A stretch of DNA of 64,000 nt from Rugalucina vietnamica (Eukaryota > Mollusca > Bivalvia > Lucinida > Lucinidae). A program made the position numbers and the translations under genes. The stretch is from the NCBI GenBank assembly GCA_964017185.1, contig OZ024879.1:24865456-24929455 (forward strand), given 5' to 3'. Shown here piece by piece: positions 50,057-62,742 of the stretch (positions within the stretch are counted from its first letter, which is position 1; each line of letters starts with the position of its first letter). The notes under the pieces are model-generated. The model did no database searches. It had not been told where the DNA came from and worked only from the letters and a program-made list of their open reading frames with translations.

Positions 50057-51713
50057 TAGCTCACCTGAGCCGAAGGCTCATAGGTGAGCTTATAGTATAC
50101 CCATGCTCCGGCGTCCGTCCGTCGTCCGTCCGTCCGTCGTCCACAATTTCAAAGATCTTCTTCTCTGAAACCGCTGGGCCAATTGTTCTCATATTACACA
50201 TACACCATCTACAGGTAGGGGGAAAGAATAATTGTGTTTTTTGTTTTGATCGGATAAGAACTCTGGTTGCTATGGCAACTTATGCTTCCCATAGACTTAT
50301 AATGGAAAAAAGTGAAAATTGCCAGTTTTTGCTGTCTTGTTGGAGATATTTGAATTTTGTTTTTGCAGAAATGTTTATTGAGTAGTCCTCTATGTTTCAT
50401 ATGACTTTTGTCCTAATCCTTCATTTTGATTGGTTGCAGGGGCCCCATATAGGGCAAAATTTCGAAAAACATTCAAAAATCTTCTTCTCAGAAACTGTCA
50501 AGGGGATGAAGCCTGTACTTTGTATACATGTTCCTGACAGTGGCCTCTACATAATTTGTGTTTTTTATTCCAGGCGGATAAGAACTCTGGTTGCTATGGC
50601 AACTTAAAGTTTCCATAGACTTATAATGGGAAAAGTGGAAATCGGCTATTTTTCCGCTAAGATTGCAGACATTTGAATTTTGTTTTTGCAGAAATGTTTA
50701 TTGAGTAGTGTTTGACGTTTCTTGCGAGTTTTGTCCTAATCCTTTATTTTGATTGGTTGCTGGGCCCCATAAAGGACAAAATTTTGAAAAAAACATTCAA
50801 AAATCTTCTCCTCAGAAACTGTCAAGTGGATGAATCCTGTACTTTGTATACATGTTCATGACAGTAGCCTCTACATAATTTGTGTTTTTTATTCCAGTCG
50901 GATAAGAACTCTGGTTGCTATGGTAACTTTAAGTTTCCATAGACTTATAATGGGAAAAGTGGAAATCAGCTATTTTTTGAAAACTATAGCAGCCTAGGAT
51001 CTGAAAAGTGGTAGATGCAAACAACTAATGGATTAGATGAAGGTATATGATTAATTTAGGTCAAGGTCATCTCTTGACCTTGGCCGGTCTGTCGTCCATA
51101 CACACTTTTCCAAGATTTTTTTCTCTGAAACCACTTGGCCAATCAAAGCAAAATTTTATATGAAGCATCTGCCAGAGTGTAGGAAGTGGGAACCAATGTG
51201 TATATAAGTAATCCAGGTCACATGACCAAGATGGCCGCCATGCCCATAAAAATTATATGGTAATAACCCTTAAAATATCTTCTTCCCCAGAACCGGTGAA
51301 CCGATTTCAACGAAACTTTGCATGAAGTATGGATGACTCGTACTACAATGTATATATAAATCTTGACCCTGTGGTGACCTTGACCTATTTTATGGCAAGG
51401 TCAACATAGGTCATCAATGTATTTGAATGGGGAACACTTTTAAAATGTCATTTTAAGTGAAAGTCTTGCAGGAAATGGGCAGTAGGACTGAATTTTAATG
51501 ATTCTGAAAAAAAAATGGACCCCAGGGGCTCATCTGCTTTTAAAATGTTATTTGAAGGGGAAAATCAGCAGGAAATTGGCAAATGGACAGAATATTGATT
51601 ATTCTGAAAAAAGAAAATGGCCCAAGGGCTTCATACCATAATTTTCAAATTTGTTTATTGGTATATGAATCAGATCTCAGGTGAGCGTTTACAGGACCAT
51701 TGGTCCTCTGGTT
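50057..51713 (+). mobile_element. AGCTCACCTGAGCC-family element downstream of lipin
   Basis: Left TTTAGCTCACCTGAGCCGAA with (GTCC)n at 50113-50140; right TCTCAGGTGAGCGTTTACAG...CCTCTGGTT. Content and order match 22818-24497 nearly base for base over long stretches, so both derive from one recent subfamily. The following 51714-53088 shows no recognisable feature. Confidence 0.82.
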
Positions 51714-53088
51714 TTTATTTTTTGATATTTTAGAGAAAATATTTATAACTATCGATTCATGTAATAAAAAACCATAGTTACCAGGTTGGTTTTCCTGCAA
51801 ATCGCTCTTCTAAAAAGGCTAAAAATGTCTTTATTTGTACGTGACGTAATGGGAAAGTAATAAAAACGTGTCGCTTTTTGCACATGAGCGCCGTTTACAA
51901 GAGAACTAATCCATAGAATTTTTTTAAAAACTCAATATAGTCTCGTTATTATATCGTGAGTCAAAAAGTAAAATAAAAGTCCTTGACTACCAGGTTGGTT
52001 TCGGCGGTATTTGTCAACGAATGAAGACAAGTAAGCTAAAATTCTTAATTTTCCGTAAGTGACGTTGACGTCACCAGGATTACGCCTTTTGACTTTTCGG
52101 GCGTGTTTCAGAAGCGTGCGGCATTTGGTTTATTAGAATGAGCTTTAGGTGGCGAATTTAAGATATTATCGTGTGCTTATATTTTTAATAATTTTCAGCT
52201 CGAATCCGAATATTCAACGACCTTTCGGTCATATCACGAAAAGTGAATGGGTCAAACCCGGCCTAAGTCCAACAGTATGTACAAAGAGGTACTGTTCAAA
52301 ATCTTTTACCCTAAATTTCAATCAAACGTGTTTGTGTGTTTGAATTGATGCTTAATACCCAGCCAACAGCTATGGTCATGTCTGGACGTTGTCACCATTT
52401 TATAGGACTTTTACCCAAAATTAGGATGTCATGACATACTAAAAGTGCTTGAAATTATAACCACCCAACTAAACTAAGTCAATAAGGCGTATATGTATTG
52501 ATGGTTTCTTAAAACCACTTTTCCTGGGCAGGCTCAAACCTGAGCGGTTAACCAGTAATCAGATGGCCTTCAATCAAACTTATTCAATTATTCATAATAT
52601 CATTGCATCAAACGTGCAATGTGTGCGATGTAAGGAATGCCTTTTTGTACAAACCATTTCTTGTAAATAATGTGTCTGTTTTAGTTTTATTATCTCTCTT
52701 TCGTGACTGATTACAAACGAAGGTGGGACCAGAAAAAAAAATCTCGCACACCCGCTATCCGAACTTGGCTAGTATCACATGTGCCTGATTTGGGGCTCGA
52801 ACCAATACCAGACATAGCGGTGAGATTATCGAATGCCGCGGATTAAGCGCGGTCATAGTTACTTTCAAAGTATTATGCTCCTCTGTAGCTTTCATGTTTT
52901 TGTTGTTGTTGTTGTTTTGGTTTTTTTTTCGAATAAACTTTGAAACTTTGAAATCAGCGCTCTTAACCACTCAACCGCTGGATAAAATCAGATGATTCTG
53001 CTTAATACGTTAGGTTGTTTTTTGTTCTATGCATTAAAAGAAGCCTTCAAATACATTTCAAAATGTCCCTCTTTTCTGTACCTATAAA

Positions 53089-53305
53089 CGAGCCACTGCA
53101 TCAGAAAACCAACAATCTGCGCATGCAAAACCAAAGCCACAGATTAGCTATGCAGTAACAGCACTGCTGATCAGCACCTTTGTTTTCATTACTAGGATAT
53201 TACAATTTCTCTTCTACCTGAATCCAAAATTTCAAGCTTCTATCCTGCTTCTGTGGCTGTACAGTTTGTGTCAGACCTGATCGGAAACACCTATTATTGA
53301 GGCTG
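53089..53305. mobile_element. TGAGCCGC-family MITE, copy 3 (diverged, right end damaged)
   Basis: GAGCCACTGCATCAGAAAAC, CAACAATCTGCGCATGC and the internal CAGATTAGC...GCTGATCAGC hairpin are present with many changes. The right terminus is truncated around GAGGCTGATT. A copy in the other orientation lies 170 bp downstream. Confidence 0.75.
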
Positions 53306-53474
53306 ATTCCAAAGCTCAAGTTTCTTCTTCCACGAGGCTTGAAAGCTCGATCGAATAAACCACCAAAACATCACGAATAAATGAATAAATAAAATTGAAT
53401 AAATAAAATTGAATAAATAAATAAATAAATAAATAAATAAATTATCAGGCGAATGAACAGAATGAATAAATAAA

Positions 53475-53711
53475 TGAGCCGCGACGCGAGAAAACCTGTC
53501 TTCGGGGTTTCCGACCAGGTCCGACACAAACCGACCTGTGCAGTCGCAGAAGAAAGTTAGACTCTTGAAATTTTGAGTAGATATACAAGAGGAATTGCAC
53601 TATCCGAGTATCGAAAACAAAAGCGCTGATCAGCTGTGCAGTTACTGCACAGCTGATCAGCGACTTTGTTTTCGCATAGGCAAAAATCCGGTTTTCTCAT
53701 GACGTGGCTCA
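53475..53711. mobile_element. TGAGCCGC-family MITE, copy 4
   Basis: TGAGCCGCGACGCGAGAAAA at the left, hairpin GATCAGCTGTGCAGTTACTG in the middle, GACGTGGCTCA at the right. It is preceded by an (AATA)n microsatellite at about 53380-53445. Confidence 0.85.
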
Positions 53712-54295
53712 AATGATAATGAGGCGTTGGCGGGTTCGATCCTCCCGTTCCTGCACCTCACCTTCCATACGATAGAGCCATGGAAAATGAATGGATGCAC
53801 GTAATTACATACACCAGCTTTCTGGAAATTCTATATTGTTTTAGTCTTTTTGTCACCATTTTTTTTTTCTATAAACCGAAAGCACACGCTCGTAATCTAA
53901 ATAAAGAAATATGCATAAAATTGGAAATTACATTTGACTATCGCCGTTATCATTTTCTAGATCTTCTTTTCTCCTCATATTATAATGCGTCTGTTCGTAA
54001 ATTAACCGATTCTTTGCTTCTGTCGATATGTACTGTGTGTTCGGACCGCAAACCTACAGCCGGCGCCATCTGGAATACGACGTCATTGGCGCGACGTTAT
54101 GGCATTTCGTCCTTCGCGACGCATGGACCTTTAAGCGCCACGGTTTTTATGGTTCTTTACCTTAATCTCTCTTGTGATATGTATTTACAATCATTTTGTG
54201 CTTTCAAAATGTGCATCATAGTCCACATTTTATCATGACAGTTTTCATCTTTTAAGTATTTTTGTATTTTACCACGACAGATATTTCACAACATA

Positions 54296-54531
54296 TGAGC
54301 CGCCTCGTTTGAAAACCAACAATGTGGTTTCCGAACAGGTCTGACACAAACCAGCCCGTACAGTCACAGAAGATGGCTAGAGACTGGAAATTTTGGATTT
54401 AGGAAGAAGTGGAATTGTACTATATGTGTAGCGAAAACAAAGGTGTTGATCAGCTTTGTGGTTACCGCGAAGCTGATCTGCGCCTTTGTTTTCGCGTATG
54501 CAGATTGTTGGATTTCCCATGTGGAGGCTCA
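54296..54531. mobile_element. TGAGCCGC-family MITE, copy 5
   Basis: TGAGCCGCCTCGTTTGAAAA at the left, GTGGAGGCTCA at the right, internal GATCAGCTTTGTGGTTACCG hairpin. Same ~235-bp length as the other complete copies. Confidence 0.85.
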
Positions 54532-57500
54532 ATTATATTTCTCAAGTGTTGAAAAACTTCTTTTAGAAAAACTTCAATAAAATGAAAAATGAAAGATCAT
54601 CTGGTTTCATACCAGTGGACCTGTCTTTTAAAGTCTACAACATGCCTGTGCAGTTACAGAACTTGCAATGTCACATGTTCATATACAAACTTTCATCACA
54701 GCTAACACGTGATCAGACTTGGAAATGGGCTAGAATTTCAAAATCGATTATCGGTTTTATTAAACTATCTTAATTGCTGATTTACATTTGATTGACTTTT
54801 TCACCTTTCTGAAAAAAGCCAGTTGTATCAGTAAAGCTCTGTCCTCTGATGTGGGAGACAGAATATATTCACAAAGACATTTTCTTGCTTGCTCGCATTA
54901 AAATAATTCAGGTTTCAAAGCCTAGCTGTGTAGATGTGTTTTGAATATGCAAGTTACCTTTGAATATATTCATTCTTGCATAGCTTATTCATTGCCTTTG
55001 TTATACCCAGTTTATGATTTGTTGCTGCGTTTTAACATTTTGGAGTCTGAAGCCAAATGTATGACCGTGCATTGTTTCCAAGTCAAGAAAGAAGTTTGTT
55101 TACTGATATACTCGGCCATGTCAGAAAAACTTTGAAAATGTAGAGTTTGTATTCATAAACTGATTTAATATCATGATTTGGTAGTAAAACACAAATACTT
55201 TTATTAATACACAGATTGTCTAATTTAAAAGTATTAATTTTAGCAATTACTTTTCAGAGTTACAAATTATAAAAGTAAAGCTAAATGCAGTTATGGAAAC
55301 ACCTGAAAAATGCTGATTTAATCGGAAGATCAAAATGCCAATTGCTAGCTTGGTTTTTTGGCATTTTGAACTGATTATCGATCATTCTACCACCAAATTA
55401 TTCAGACTGCACATATATTTAAGATGATCTAAACCTTAAACATAACAAGAACAGCAAAAAAACTGTTGGTTTGATGTCTGTTACCTATTTCCTTTGTTGT
55501 GTCCCTTCCCTTACATGATGATTTATTTCCCTTGTATATATGATGACATCCTGTAGATATTCAGTTAATACAAGATATTGGTGCTTCATTAGGTCTATCT
55601 TCTCTTTTAGCTTATGTACTGTTTCCGTGTTGAGATATTCTGTGTTTTTGTAAAAGACAAGATTGTTTGTTTTTTGTTTCTCTTCTTGTTGGTGAGTGCA
55701 CTTTTTATACTATATGACATGCGATTTATTATGATGACATATGCTCACAGCCTATCCAGAGACAGCTAATGTGACTCAGAACAACAAACAACAGATAAAG
55801 ACAATATTCTTGGATAAAAATATCTATTTGGGAACAACTTTCCATGGACCAGTCTGTAGCAAGTTGTTCCCAAACAGGTACTGACACATTGTTCTGATAA
55901 TTGATTTCATCTGTGTTGGTTGTTCTCAGTCATATTGGTTGTCTCTAGATAAATTGTGTAATATGACTAGACCTTTCAAACTACATTAATCTGTTGCTCA
56001 GTCTGATAGACACATGTTTCTGTATCAGAAATGGTCTTTCTAGAGCAAGGCTAGCTATAACCCAATCTTTCACTGAGGCTTAAATGTCATACACTGCTTT
56101 CATAATTATATTATGTAAAAGAAGAACTGCTTGTCTTATGTTTATACAGGCCATCATTCTTTCTCCATTATGTTTTGGATGTGATATGATTTGTTATATC
56201 ATTATGTTGTCATTGTTTGTGAGACCCCTATTATAGAAGTTATTATTTGCTTGTCATTTTCGAGTAGGATTTGTTGTTTGCTCCTATCATGAAACTGAAA
56301 TACTCTTCAAAGTCCCTATATATAAATTATTCAGATTGAGCAGTTTTTCTTGCCGAGTTTATAATCTGTCTCATTGTATACTGGAAACCAAGACTTCTAG
56401 TATCATCCTGTGAGTCTGACAATTCAGTAGGTTTAAAAAAAAAAGATGCATGCCATACGACAGGAATTTATTTTACACATTATATGTACAGTTTTCAAAT
56501 GTTTGCACATACCTTTCTGGTCAAAAAGGGCTATTGCATTCAGTAAAATATGATTATATTTCAGTAGGTCCCAAGCCATATAAGGTAATAGGAAAATGAG
56601 ACAGTTTGTAGTAGTTAAGTATATCATGAACTAATGTGGATCTTTAATTTATATCCGGCATGTCTTATTGTGTTCTGAGTATAGGTAAAGCATATCTAGG
56701 TTTACCTGTGTTCTGTAGAAGATATGATGCACTGATAGGTGTAAACCCATGAGCTCAAATTTTGGAACCAAGTTCTAACAGGATGGGCTAGTTTAGTCTT
56801 CACCACTTGCCCAGTGTAGCAGTCCAGGCAGTGGTTGTATGACTAGTCAGTGTTCACCCAATGTCCATGTCATTTTGTTGTTAGCTTGCCTGTAGGAAAG
56901 TACAGGAAGAGCTGTTGCAGTCAACCCGGAGTGGGAGTTGGCGTTGCTCAAATGTTAAAGTTTTTGGTTCAACTTTTTATATGTCTATATCTCTTGAACA
57001 TGTTGATGGATCAAGGTGATACTTTGCATGTTGGTAAATATTGATCTGAAGTTTTACCATGTACCATCATGACCCACCGGAATGACCTTGAGGTCAAGGT
57101 AACAGACTTTAAAATGTTATGTTAAAAGTTTTAGCTTAAAGAGTTTAGAATTCCATAATGCTTGAAAATATGGATTGATCTAGTTGATACTTTACATGCT
57201 GTTAGATATGATTCTGAAGTTTCATGCTGAACCATCCCAACCCACCTGTGACTATGAGGCCAAGGTCTTATAGTTAAAGTTTTTGGTTAGTGTTATATAA
57301 ATCTATATCTCTTGAATCTGCAGATGGATCAAGTTGATGGGTTGCATTGTGGTAGATTTATGTTGTACCATTATGACACAGCTATGTGACCTTGACATCA
57401 AGGTCATGAATCATAGTCTTTAAAGATTTAGTGGCAAAGCAGGCGAGTTACCCTGTCTTGTGACAGCTCTTATTCTGTAGGCTCATATCTTCAGAAAAGT

Positions 57501-57644
57501 GTTTTACCGATGTTGTTATCTCCTAGGTTACAGGAGAATAATCTGACCAATCATTTTGCTTGTTACAATGATTTAAGAATGAGAACAATATGATCAATAG
57601 GTTTGCTTTTCATAGTGTTTATTGAGAAATCAAATTCACAGTAA
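54532..57644. other. Intergenic stretch without recognisable gene
   Basis: Only short frames in AT-rich DNA. From ~56930 to 57420 there are degenerate modules containing TATATCTCTTGAA, GATGGATCAAG and ATGACCTTGAGGTCAAGGT, resembling parts of the AGCTCACCTGAGCC elements and probably an old copy. Confidence 0.5.
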
Positions 57645-57925
57645 TCATTATGAAAACATGCCCATGCAATATACAGAGATTTTTAAACTTGTAAAATATG
57701 AAAATTTTCAGTAGATCAATTTTGATATTTGTCTTATTTTTGCTCAAAACATAGATTGTGGGTACACGTTAGAACTGCCTCGCTGAGGCGGTTCTAATGA
57801 GTACCCACAATCTATGTTTTGGAGCAAAAATAAGAAAAATAGGTAAACCCATGCATACCCCAGTTTTGCTGTATGAAATTGGGGTCTAAAGGGGTATACA
57901 TTACACGGACATGTTTTCCTGATGA
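57645..57925. mobile_element. GTACCC/GAGGCGG hairpin MITE, copy 3 (opposite orientation)
   Basis: Starts TCATTATGAAAACATGCCCA and ends TATACATTACACGGACATG. The hairpin has the loop AACTGCCTCGCTGAGGCGG and arms CTTATTTTTGCTC / GAGCAAAAATAAG. Confidence 0.75.
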
Positions 57926-58376
57926 TTGTGATAGGTTCTTATGAGCCAGTTAATAGAATTGGAATATACTGATTGTATGCTAAATAGCCCTGATCCCTGC
58001 GACTCGTATTATATATACTGAACCAAAGTAAAAATGCTACAGGAATATTCTGACTTAAATTTACATCCCCTATTTCATTTTATTGTAAAATGTTTAACAT
58101 ATAAAAATTTCACACTTTTGCACACTTTCACACTTTAGCTTGCACTTTAATTTGTTTCTGTGAAAGCAAACATTCCTTTTTTTAACATATGAATGACTGT
58201 TTTAATTCAGTAGTGAGTGAAACAGAACTTAACCAAAATATTATAATCTGTCTCATTGTACACTGGAAACCAAGTATGTATTTGCAGCATTTATAACCTA
58301 CCACTACAGATTTCATGAACTCATTGTTCTGTTACATGGCCTACTGAATTAACAAGGTCTTTTTTCCAGTCCCTTA

Positions 58377-60400
58377 CTATAATACTCAAAGTTTGATAAG
58401 CATCAAAACTTTATTTTTGTTCACAGGACATACTTGTAATCTTACACCCGAAATTTTGCTATAAATATGAAGCAGAACCATCACTGTGCAAACATTCAAT
58501 CTTTTTTTCGCGTTGCCTGCGAGCGTTTTTCGCAGACTTGCAGAAACGATGGAAACCCCCTGAAATTAAAGTTGCCATTGTTCATTGATTGTTGCCTACC
58601 CTATCCAATTCTGTCATTTACCCCTTCTTACTGGTTTATTCGACTGCAAAACTGTTTTGATAATCAAAATGTCGATACTTTTGTGTCTAAAATGCACTTT
58701 TGGAAAATTTCAAAAATCTGTGATTTTTGGTTAAAAACATGATTTTTTACCGAAAAAATTTTTTTCGCTTAAAACGTTGCCCTTTAGGCTGCGAGTATGG
58801 AACAGAAAACCGATTTGAGCTACGGGCATTGGTTTAGATTTTACAGCGTTTTAAAACATTTGTCATAGGACTGAACATTTTCTTAATGGAAATTTGCATT
58901 ATGTGATTAAAACATCATACAACAAATTTTAACCAGAGGACCAATAATCCTGTAAACGCTCACCTGAGACCTGAGATATATACTACTAGAATGGTAATAT
59001 ACATGTATATAACCCCAGAGCAACCTCTGGAGGCAATTTCTTTTATAAATCATAAAGATTCAGTCCATTTGCCAATTTACTGCAAGTTTTGCCCTAATAA
59101 TTTTCCCCATTCAAATTCGTGGGCAACCTTAGTTGACCTTGCTGTAAAAAAGGTCAAGGTCATCCCAGGGTCATGATTTATACAAACTTAGTAGAGCTCC
59201 ATTGCCTGATGCTTCATGCCAAGTTTCAAAATCATAGGCTTTCTGGTTCTGGAGAAGATTTTTAAAGGTTTTTACTATTTATAGCCATGGCGGCCATCTT
59301 GGTCATGTGACCCTGACCATTTATACAGACTTTCATTCACTCTTCCTAAGAATGCTCCACATAAAGTTTGGCTTTGATTGGCCAAGCGGTTTCAGATAAG
59401 AAGATGTTTGAATATTATGGTCATACACATGTATATAGCCCAGGGGCAAGACAACCCTCTGGGCCCAAAATATTTTCATAAACATAAATCTTTTGTCCAT
59501 TTGCTCATTCCTAGCAAGTTTTTTGCCATTAAATGACATTTTCTTATTTTTTCCCATTCAAATGCATGGGCGGCCTAAGTTGACCTTGCTGTAAAAAAGG
59601 TCAAGGTCATCCCAGGATCATGATTTATACAAACTTTGTAGAGCTCCATTGCCTGATGCTTCATGCCAAGTTTCAAAATCATAGGCCTTCTGGTTCCGGG
59701 GAAGAAGATTTTTAAAGGTTTTTGCTATTTATAGCCATGGCAGCCATCTTGGTCATGTGACCTGGACCATTTATATAAACTTTCGTTCCCCCTTCCTAAG
59801 GATGCTCCACATAAAGTTTGGCTTTGATTGGCCAAGCGGTTTAAGAGGAGAAGTTCTTTGAAATTGTGAACGACGACGGACGAAGACGACGGACTCCGGA
59901 GCATGGGTATACTATAAGCTCACCTGTGAGCCTTCGGCTCAGGTGAGCTAAAAATGCTGGTTTGAGCTAACCAGAGTGGGTATTCAAAAACGGTTTTCAG
60001 TTTCATGCTCGCCATGCAAAGGATAACATTTTAAGCGAAAAAATTTTTTTTGGAAAAAAATCATGTTTTTAACTTCTGAAATTTTCCAAAAGTGCATTTT
60101 AGACACAAAAGTATCGACATTTCTATTATCAAAACAGTTTTGCAGTTGAATGAACCAGTAAGAGGGGATGAATGACAGAATTGGATAGGGTAGGCAGCAG
60201 TGACAACTTCAGTTTCAGGGGGTTTCCATTGTTCCTGCAAGTCTGCGAGAAGGGCTCGCAGGCAACGCGAAAAAAGGATGGAATATTTGCCGGTGATGGT
60301 GCTGCTATATATCTGTAGCAAAATTTCGTGTGTAAGATTACCAATATGTCCTGTAATCAAAAATAAACATTTGATGCTTATCAAAGTTTGAGTAGTATAT
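58377..60400. mobile_element. Foldback element with ~420-bp arms, split by an AGCTCACCTGAGCC element
   Basis: The left arm (~58377-58830) contains CTCAAAGTTTGATAAGCATC, CTTTTTTTCGCGTTGCCTGC and AAAATTTTTTTCGCTTAAAA. The right arm (~59985-60400) is its reverse complement, ending GATGCTTATCAAAGTTTGAG. The centre is occupied by a reversed AGCTCACCTGAGCC element. The arms hold overlapping short frames on opposite strands, which are repeat by-products. Confidence 0.78.
58925..59950 (-). mobile_element. AGCTCACCTGAGCC-family element, reverse copy
   Basis: On the plus strand it opens CCAGAGGACCAATAATCCTG...CGCTCACCTGAG and closes TATAAGCTCACCTGTGAGCC...CAGGTGAGCTAAAA. The inside has two modules with GCGGCCATCTTGGTCATGTG-type text and GGTCAAGGTCATCCCAGG. 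It is located within the foldback element at 58377-60400. Confidence 0.8.
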
Positions 60401-60739
60401 TTAAAACGTGTGTAGCACGTCTTCTTTCGCTTTGAAAGAAACAAATCAAAGTTATTTCACGTTTTACTTTTGTTCAGTATAGATAGGTGGAGATTGCAGT
60501 AAATAGCTTGGCTGTGTGATCAATTGTAGAAAGTTCAACTTTGATAGATCATTGAGCAGGCTATGAAGTGAGAATTCTATGGCTTTATGATCTGACCAAT
60601 AGTTGGTTTATCCTTGTGTATTTTGTAAATTGAGTACAAGCTAGTTTTGTTGAGGGTAAACTAAATTGTATGGGTAAATGTTTCAGAATGGTTCAGGGAA
60701 CTGCAGTGTTTAGTATAAGTCTAATACATTGCTTATAAT

Positions 60740-60974
60740 TGAACCGCCACATGGGAAAACCAACAATCTGCATAGGCGAAAACAAAGACGCAGATCAGCT
60801 TTGCGGTAACTGCGAAGCTGATCAGCACCTTTGTTTTCGCTACTCGGATAGTACAATTCCCCTTCTACTTTAAACCCGAAATTTCATGCTTCTAGCTCTT
60901 CTGCGCTTGTACAAGCCGGTTTGTGTCTGGCCTGTTCGGAAACCACATTGTTGGTTTTCCCACGAGGCAGCTCA
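60740..60974. mobile_element. TGAGCCGC-family MITE, copy 6, flanked by a 65-bp direct repeat
   Basis: TGAACCGCCACATGGGAAAA at the left, GAGGCAGCTCA at the right, internal CAGATCAGCTTTGCGG hairpin. Flanks 60676-60740 and 60974-61038 are diverged direct copies of each other, much longer than a normal target-site duplication. Confidence 0.85.
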
Positions 60975-61057
60975 AATGTTTCAGAATGGTTTTGGAAACT
61001 GCAGTGTTTATTACTAGTCTAATACATTGCTTATAATTATTTACCAGTTATAATATA

Positions 61058-62578
61058 CACGGTGGGTAGCCTTAACGGAGTCTACGGGATCAAATCGCCT
61101 TTTCCGGCGCCTACGGGATCAGCAACGGATTCTACGGGAATTCTTTTGATGAAGTTGACAATGAACGCTACTTCAGCGAAAGATTTTTATTTAGAAAAAA
61201 ATTAACGTTATTGTATATTCTATTTCACGGGACCCGGAACATATCAGGCATACTACTTTTGTACAGAAACTGCAGTTCGAGACCCTGAACCTGTTAAAAA
61301 AACGGTACTTTTCTCCACCCTGCGTGTCTACAGGATAAAAGAAAGGGCCTTTAAAGAGTCAATTTTATGACTTTTACCAATCGAAGATGGGAACATCAAT
61401 CGGAATGTAGACTATTGTTATTTACCCTCCTTAAATAAAGGTAAATACTACATTCTTGTCCTTTATTTGATGCATATAGCACAAATTAGTGATCGTTCAA
61501 AAGAGTTCGTGGTGGAACGGATCCTACGGGATCAAGAAGAAACATGCGTTTTTATGGCACCGGCCATAACGGGATCATTTGGCACCGGATCCTCAGGGAA
61601 TTGTGTACAAAATGAAAATTCGATTATTACCATGCACTGGTATATGGCGACAAACGATCAAGTATTTTTTGTATTTCTGTACAATATACATTATGTGGAT
61701 CTTTGTGCAAAAGTATAGCCCTGCAAATCCCACAACTCCCGATAAAAAGGTATTTACCCGGGTATTTATAATAGGCTTGCTAGCCTTGCGGTTATGGTAC
61801 CCATAGACCACTATTTCAGTTACAATATAGTCCTATCCTTTCAGGGTCCCAAAAAGAAAAAAAAAATGCTTTGGCTTTTCGCCCCAAAGAGGAGAAAACT
61901 TGTACACCTGAACATCATGATCCAACAACACTAATTTGATCTCCCAAACTAACTATCAAACCGACCTACAGTGAACTAAGACACGCATCGAAAAAGGAGA
62001 AAACCACCCTTGAGAAGAGCAGAAAACGGAGTCGGAGTTAGCTGCTCTTTAGCATTTGAAACAAATCTCGGGCCATATACTTATAATGGGAAAAATCCCC
62101 TAGGCTGCGGTGCCAGATTCCCCTAGGTGCCGTTCCTTTTTTGATTCGATTTTTGGACAAATTCTTTTATTTTGACAACAAACTATTGTGTCAATACAGA
62201 AACAAATCGAACTAGGAATAATTCTATTCAAAATAAAGGCGAACTTACGAGGAAGCCGGAATATAGAAGCCCAGCAAAATGCATTTTAGGGGCGGTCCGT
62301 CATTTTACACCACGATCGCAGCAAATAAATTGTCACGCACGCAAAAACATCATACTGCACTAAATCACAATGCTGGTCAAAATTTTGTGTGATCTTTTAA
62401 AAGTCCCGTGCAATACTTACTCTATGCCTTTCCTGATTATTTTTGCGTGAAACTACCTTGGAAAGTAAGCAACCTTTTGTAAAAATAAATAAAAATTCTC
62501 GTAGAATCCGTTGCTGATCCCGTAGGCGCCGGAAAGGGCGATTTGATCCCGTAGATTCCGTTAAGGCTACCCACCGTG
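61058..62578. mobile_element. Transib-like non-autonomous transposon with CACGGTG ends and ATATA duplication
   Basis: Inverted repeats of about 85 bp: CACGGTGGGTAGCCTTAACG at the left and CGTTAAGGCTACCCACCGTG at the right, with internal (C/G)TACGGGATC repeats. ATATA flanks both ends exactly (61053-61057, 62579-62583). The 1521-bp length has no transposase frame. Class is inferred from the CACNNTG terminus and the 5-bp duplication. Confidence 0.85.
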
Positions 62579-62583
62579 ATATA

Positions 62584-62742
62584 GAAGCCTCCGTGGCGCA
62601 GTGGTTATGTCACTCACCTTGTAAACCAGGAGTCGCAAGTTCGAACCCTGGCTTCTCCAGTCTGTCAGACGAGACTATAAACCGAGGTTCTGTCTTTATA
62701 TGACCTTAGCTGTTGATGGGATGTTAAACCCCAAATCAACCA
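62584..62742 (+). mobile_element. tRNA-derived SINE with 14-bp target duplication
   Basis: The head resembles a tRNA: TGGCGCAGTGG fits the RNA polymerase III A box and GTTCGAACCC the B box, about 45 bp apart. AGAAGCC/GGCTTCT can pair as an acceptor stem, but the D, anticodon and T stems pair poorly, so it is not a functional tRNA. The tail is unrelated (GACGAGACTATAAACCGAGG ... GATGTTAAACCCC) and ends in CAACCAA. ACCAGTTATAATAT occurs at 62743-62756 and, displaced by the element at 61058, at 61043-61056. Confidence 0.85.

Noticed and set aside
53780-54238. 152-codon open frame on the plus strand downstream of lipin
   Set aside because: No domain, no splice context and an implausible Cys/Phe-rich composition; it lies between MITEs and looks like chance in repeat-derived DNA.
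58467-60444. Open frames of 91 to 127 codons on both strands with related peptides
   Set aside because: They arise from the inverted arms of the foldback element; the two strands encode the same repeat and no protein family is recognisable.
62584-62660. Possible tRNA-Thr gene (TGT in the anticodon position)
   Set aside because: The A and B boxes are present but the D, anticodon and T stems do not pair well, and a SINE tail with a 14-bp duplication follows, so it is a tRNA-derived SINE.
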